NCBI RefSeq assembly: GCF_000948985.2
Contig: NZ_CP059733.1
Coordinates: 1,488,001 to 1,552,000, forward strand
Length of the DNA stretch: 64,000 bases
Direction of reading: 5' to 3'
Source: Thalassomonas viridans
GTDB taxonomy: Bacteria > Pseudomonadota > Gammaproteobacteria > Enterobacterales > Alteromonadaceae
Below the pieces are notes generated by a model, which did not search any database, was not told the DNA's origin, and worked only from the letters and a program-made list of their open reading frames with translations. The position numbers were made by a program, and so were the translations under genes. Shown here piece by piece: positions 61,156-64,000 of this stretch (position 1 is the stretch's first letter; each line of letters starts with the position of its first letter).

Positions 61156-61949
61156 TGCTCTAACAGGCCGTACAGTAGTTTTTTGACATTTTGAGGTTCA
61201 AAGGGCTTGTCGCACAGGGCATTGACCCCGTCCTGCTCGATATTGGCCAGGTGCGCCATCTGGCTTTCGCTGGTCACCATAACCACGGGCAAGTGCGATT
61301 GCTGGCTTTGTTCGCGGATATAGCGGGTCAGCTCGCGGCCGTCCACCTCCGGCATATTAAAGTCTGTGACGACAAGATCAAACATATGGTCTTCGAGTAA
61401 CTTGATGGCATGGCTGCCGTCGACGGCTTCGGTGACCTTTTGCAGCCCCAGGTTGTTGAGCACCCGTTTGATATGATTACGCGCCAGGCGGCTGTCATCC
61501 ACCAGCAAGACCCGGATTTCATGGACATCAAAATATTCCAGTTCCATTTCATCCACCGAGAGCAGATCCAGGGTGTTATTGATGGCGGAAGTCAGGTGGT
61601 CGCGGGTAAAAGGTTTTGGCAGCAGGGCAACTACGCCGGACTGCTTGAATTCTTCCAGATGCTCGCGTTTGTGTTCGCTGGTGACCAGCATAAAGGCGGT
61701 ATCGGTAAATTTCTCGTCGGCCCGGATTTGACGCAGTAAATCTAATGCCGTGCCCTGCTCAAAATACATGGCGCTGGCGATCAGGTCGTGGGGATGGCGC
61801 TGCATAATAGCCATGGCTTCTTCTACGGACTTAGCCTCGGAGATTTCATTAACGCCCTGCTGCTGCAATTCGCCGAGAATAATCTTACGCTGGGTATCTG
61901 ACGGCTCCACCAACAGAATAGACAGTTCTTTTGAAGTGATTGATTGCAT
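61152..61949 (-). CDS. Double-receiver response regulator
   Basis: The 265-residue protein has two receiver domains and no output domain. The second (residues about 145-265) is complete: IRVLLVDDSRLARNHIKRVL, phosphoacceptor Asp near 194 in LVVTDFNMPEVDG, and the conserved Thr and Lys in VVMVTSES and DKPF. The first (about 10-135) keeps LLVEPSDTQR and PKPF, but the phosphoacceptor position reads Ala (DLIASAMYF, near residue 59), so it is a pseudo-receiver. It may act as a CheY-like or adaptor protein. It lies 42 bases after yciH on the same strand. Confidence 0.9.
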   Translation of the reverse strand: MQSITSKELSILLVEPSDTQRKIILGELQQQGVNEISEAKSVEEAMAIMQRHPHDLIASAMYFEQGTALDLLRQIRADEKFTDTAFMLVTSEHKREHLEEFKQSGVVALLPKPFTRDHLTSAINNTLDLLSVDEMELEYFDVHEIRVLLVDDSRLARNHIKRVLNNLGLQKVTEAVDGSHAIKLLEDHMFDLVVTDFNMPEVDGRELTRYIREQSQQSHLPVVMVTSESQMAHLANIEQDGVNALCDKPFEPQNVKKLLYGLLEH

Positions 61950-61991
61950 TGGTTATTCCTTTGTTATACCAAGAGAGTAGCAAAAACGCCG

Positions 61992-62318
61992 CTAACCACC
62001 AATAAATTTAACTTTATAGCCGTTTTTTTCCAGCACCTGTTTGATGGCATCGCGTTTGTCTCCCTGGACTTCGATGACATCGCCGACGACACTGCCGCCG
62101 CAGCCGCAGGTTTTCTTGATTTTGCTGGCAAGATCTTTTAAGCCTTTTTCATCCAGGCCTAAACCTGTGATAGTCACCACGCCCTTGCCTTTACGGCCCT
62201 TGGTTTCCCGGCGTACCTTGGCGGTGCCGTCTGATGGCGTTACCGGTTTGCTTTGCTTTTGCTCTTTGATGCGACCTGAATCTGTGGAGTAGACCAGTGT
62301 CGAATTGTCGTTGTTCAT
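61992..62318 (-). CDS. yciH: SUI1-family translation factor YciH
   Basis: The 108-residue protein has an N-terminal basic linker and a C-terminal eIF1/SUI1 domain (VVTITGLGLDEKGLKDLASK, then CGCGGSVVGDVIEVQGDKRD). E. coli YciH affects start-codon selection and has been called a stress-response translation inhibitor. The ATG is at 62316-62318. It may share a transcript with the downstream double-receiver gene. Confidence 0.95.
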   Translation of the reverse strand: MNNDNSTLVYSTDSGRIKEQKQSKPVTPSDGTAKVRRETKGRKGKGVVTITGLGLDEKGLKDLASKIKKTCGCGGSVVGDVIEVQGDKRDAIKQVLEKNGYKVKFIGG

Positions 62319-62430
62319 GGCTTTAACCTGGGTTAACGGGGGATTGAATGCGGCAAAAATGCGTTATTTTGCGGTCTTTGTCAATGGAATTTTAGCGGCT
62401 TTGGCGCTGTTGTCCATAGCCGTATATAGT

Positions 62431-62453
62431 AAAAAGCCACCGCAAGGGTGGCT
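62431..62453 (-). terminator. Terminator of etfA
   Basis: AGCCACC (62435-62441) pairs with GGTGGCT (62447-62453) around GCAAG. On the minus strand a T-run (62431-62434 and the adjacent pair) follows. It lies 26 bases after the etfA stop. Confidence 0.8.
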
Positions 62454-62478
62454 TCTTCATTTGAGCAATAAGGTAAGC

Positions 62479-63405
62479 TTACAGTTTGCCTTCGAGCTCA
62501 GGCAAGGTATCGAATAAGTCTGCCACTAAACCATAGTCGGCTACCTGGAAGATAGGTGCTTCAGGGTCTTTGTTGATGGCAACGATCACTTTAGAGTCTT
62601 TCATACCGGCCAAGTGCTGGATGGCACCGCTGATACCCACGGCGATATACAGATCCGGGGCAACAATTTTACCTGTCTGGCCGACCTGCATATCGTTTGG
62701 TACGAAACCGGCGTCAACCGCGGCACGTGAAGCACCGATAGCGGCGCCCAGCTTGTCGGCGATACCTTCAAGCAGCTTGAAGTTGTCGCCGTTTTGCATA
62801 CCGCGGCCACCTGAGATAACGACGTTGGCAGCGCCTAAGTCAGGACGCTCGGAAACCGTTAATTCATCGCTGACATGGCTTGAAGTGCCGGCGTCTGTGG
62901 CCTTGTCCAGGCTAACGATTTCGGCATTGCCGTCGGTGGCAACCGCGTCAAAACCTGTGGCACGTACCGTGATCACTTTTTTGCTGTCCAGGCTCTGTAC
63001 CGTGGCAATAGCGTTACCGGCATAAATAGGACGGACAAAAGTATCAGCACTTTCAACGCCTATGATGTCGGAGATCTGGGTTACGTCCAACAGGGCAGCA
63101 ACACGCGGCATAAAGTTTTTGCCTGTGGTTAGTGCCGTCGCCACTATGTGCTCATAGTCGGCGGCCAGTTCAGCTACCAGTAAGCTGACGTTTTCGGCCA
63201 GCTGGTGCTCGTAGGCGGCGTTATCGGCCACTAATACTTTAGAGACACCGTTTACCTTGGCGGCTTCTTCGGCAACGCCCTGGCAGTTGCTACCGGCAAC
63301 TAACAGGTGAATATCGCCACCCATGGCTTGTGCGGCGGCAACCGTTTTCAGGGTCTCGGCTTTTAATGTTTGATTGTCGTGTTCGGCAAATACTAAAATA
63401 CTCAT
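62479..63405 (-). CDS. etfA: Electron transfer flavoprotein subunit alpha
   Basis: The 308-residue FAD-binding subunit begins [20 protein letters not shown] and has the C-terminal FAD motif region [43 protein letters not shown] split over positions about 190-245, and the end [23 protein letters not shown]. With EtfB it carries electrons from acyl-CoA dehydrogenases, such as the DmdC-like enzyme in this window, to ETF-ubiquinone oxidoreductase. The start overlaps the etfB stop by four bases. Confidence 0.97.
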   Translation of the reverse strand: MSILVFAEHDNQTLKAETLKTVAAAQAMGGDIHLLVAGSNCQGVAEEAAKVNGVSKVLVADNAAYEHQLAENVSLLVAELAADYEHIVATALTTGKNFMPRVAALLDVTQISDIIGVESADTFVRPIYAGNAIATVQSLDSKKVITVRATGFDAVATDGNAEIVSLDKATDAGTSSHVSDELTVSERPDLGAANVVISGGRGMQNGDNFKLLEGIADKLGAAIGASRAAVDAGFVPNDMQVGQTGKIVAPDLYIAVGISGAIQHLAGMKDSKVIVAINKDPEAPIFQVADYGLVADLFDTLPELEGKL

Positions 63406-64000
63406 GAGATCACCTTGGCTTCATTTTTTAACTTTTCAACTAACTCATCTACGCTTTCAACCACGATACCCGCCTGGCGCTCGGCCGGAGGCGTGACTTT
63501 CAGTAAGTTAGTGCGCGGGCTTAAATCGATGCCAAAATCGGCAGCGGCTTTTACATCCAGCGGCTTACGTTTGGCTTTCATGATGTTAGGCAGCGAGGCG
63601 TAACGCGGCTCGTTTAAGCGCAGGTCGGTAGTGACGATTGCCGGCAGGTTAAGGGCTACGGTTTGCAGGCCGCCGTCGATTTCACGGGTTACGTTGACTT
63701 TGTCGCCTTCAACTTTCACTTCAGAGGCAAAGGTACCTTGAGGCATGTTAGTCAGTGCCGCCAGCATTTGGCCGGTCTGGTTGTTGTCGCTGTCGATGGC
63801 CTGCTTACCTAAAATCACCAGCTGTGGCGCTTCTTCTTCAACCACTTTTTGCAGCAGTTTGGCAACGTTCAGGGAATCAAGCTGCAGGTCGGTGTCGATT
63901 TGAATGGCACGGTCGGCACCCAGGGCTAATGCGGTACGCAGCTGCTCCTGGCTGGACTTGTCACCGATAGTGACGGCCACGATCTCTGTGGCAACACCGG
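63402..64000 (-). CDS. etfB: Electron transfer flavoprotein subunit beta (5' end outside window)
   Basis: The frame is open to the right edge of the window, 199 codons, and the start lies beyond it. The visible part has the ETF-beta signature: [52 protein letters not shown] and [13 protein letters not shown]. It carries AMP and forms the heterodimer with EtfA. It ends by ATGA overlap with etfA, so the subunits are made in step. A valine codon at 63978-63980 is not the start: the frame continues upstream with family-like residues (TEIVAV). Confidence 0.96.
   Translation of the reverse strand, partial: GVATEIVAVTIGDKSSQEQLRTALALGADRAIQIDTDLQLDSLNVAKLLQKVVEEEAPQLVILGKQAIDSDNNQTGQMLAALTNMPQGTFASEVKVEGDKVNVTREIDGGLQTVALNLPAIVTTDLRLNEPRYASLPNIMKAKRKPLDVKAAADFGIDLSPRTNLLKVTPPAERQAGIVVESVDELVEKLKNEAKVIS

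Overview
The window reads as chromosome from a marine gammaproteobacterium of the Alteromonadales. The closest fit by gene content is the Colwelliaceae (Colwellia/Thalassomonas type); that placement is inference from gene content and order, not from a database match. Supporting signs are a TonB-dependent receptor with an 'IIVTGTRR' start, a DmdC-like acyl-CoA dehydrogenase, a TapY2-like gene at the end of a minor-pilin operon, PEP-CTERM exported proteins and a TyrR-type regulator next to a methionine gamma-lyase. Coding density is high and nearly all genes are ordinary chromosomal ones.

Layout. 1-7.5 kb: a TonB-dependent receptor (3' end outside the window), a methyl-accepting chemotaxis protein with a FliA-type -10 element, a DUF3010 protein, and a lipoprotein M3 peptidase, the last two converging on a perfect 27-bp-stem bidirectional terminator. 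7.9-13.8 kb: a DmdC-like acyl-CoA dehydrogenase behind a FadR-like operator, a TlpA-like thioredoxin, a GMC oxidoreductase and an M49-like peptidase lipoprotein. 13.9-22 kb: rpsT and murJ diverge, both with TTG starts, followed by the classic ribF-ileS-lspA-fkpB-ispH operon. 22.2-29.3 kb: type IV pilus minor pilins and adhesin (pilV, pilW, pilX, pilY1, pilE, tapY2-like), with a convergent fimT. 29.4-38.8 kb: nadE, glnB, bamD, rluD-pgeF, clpB, a DUF4124 protein, pssA and a small PEP-CTERM protein. 39.3-42.5 kb: a large secreted subtilisin-like protease.

43-48.8 kb: a complete rRNA operon with two tandem promoters, boxA, 16S, tRNA-Ala(TGC), tRNA-Ile(GAT), 23S, 5S and a terminator. The tRNA order is Ala then Ile, the reverse of E. 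coli, and a terminator-like hairpin lies in the spacer just ahead of the second boxA. 48.8-52 kb is the most accessory part: a SymE-family toxin-like gene, an IS630-family element with a split transposase, and a metzincin-like PEP-CTERM metalloprotease.

52.1-64 kb: rbgA and a HIT protein, then megL divergent from a tyrR that keeps an intact GAFTGA loop. Next comes a small sugar or polyol catabolic operon (Gfo/Idh/MocA dehydrogenase, sugar phosphate isomerase/epimerase, MFS transporter) divergent from a PAS-AraC regulator. It is followed by a double-receiver protein whose first receiver lacks its phosphoacceptor, yciH, and etfBA (etfB is cut by the window end).

I found no CRISPR array, prophage or clearly new multigene system. 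The points most worth follow-up are the solo SymE gene beside an IS630 copy, the split transposase, the spacer hairpin in the rRNA operon, the non-canonical zinc motifs in two peptidases, and the pseudo-receiver protein.
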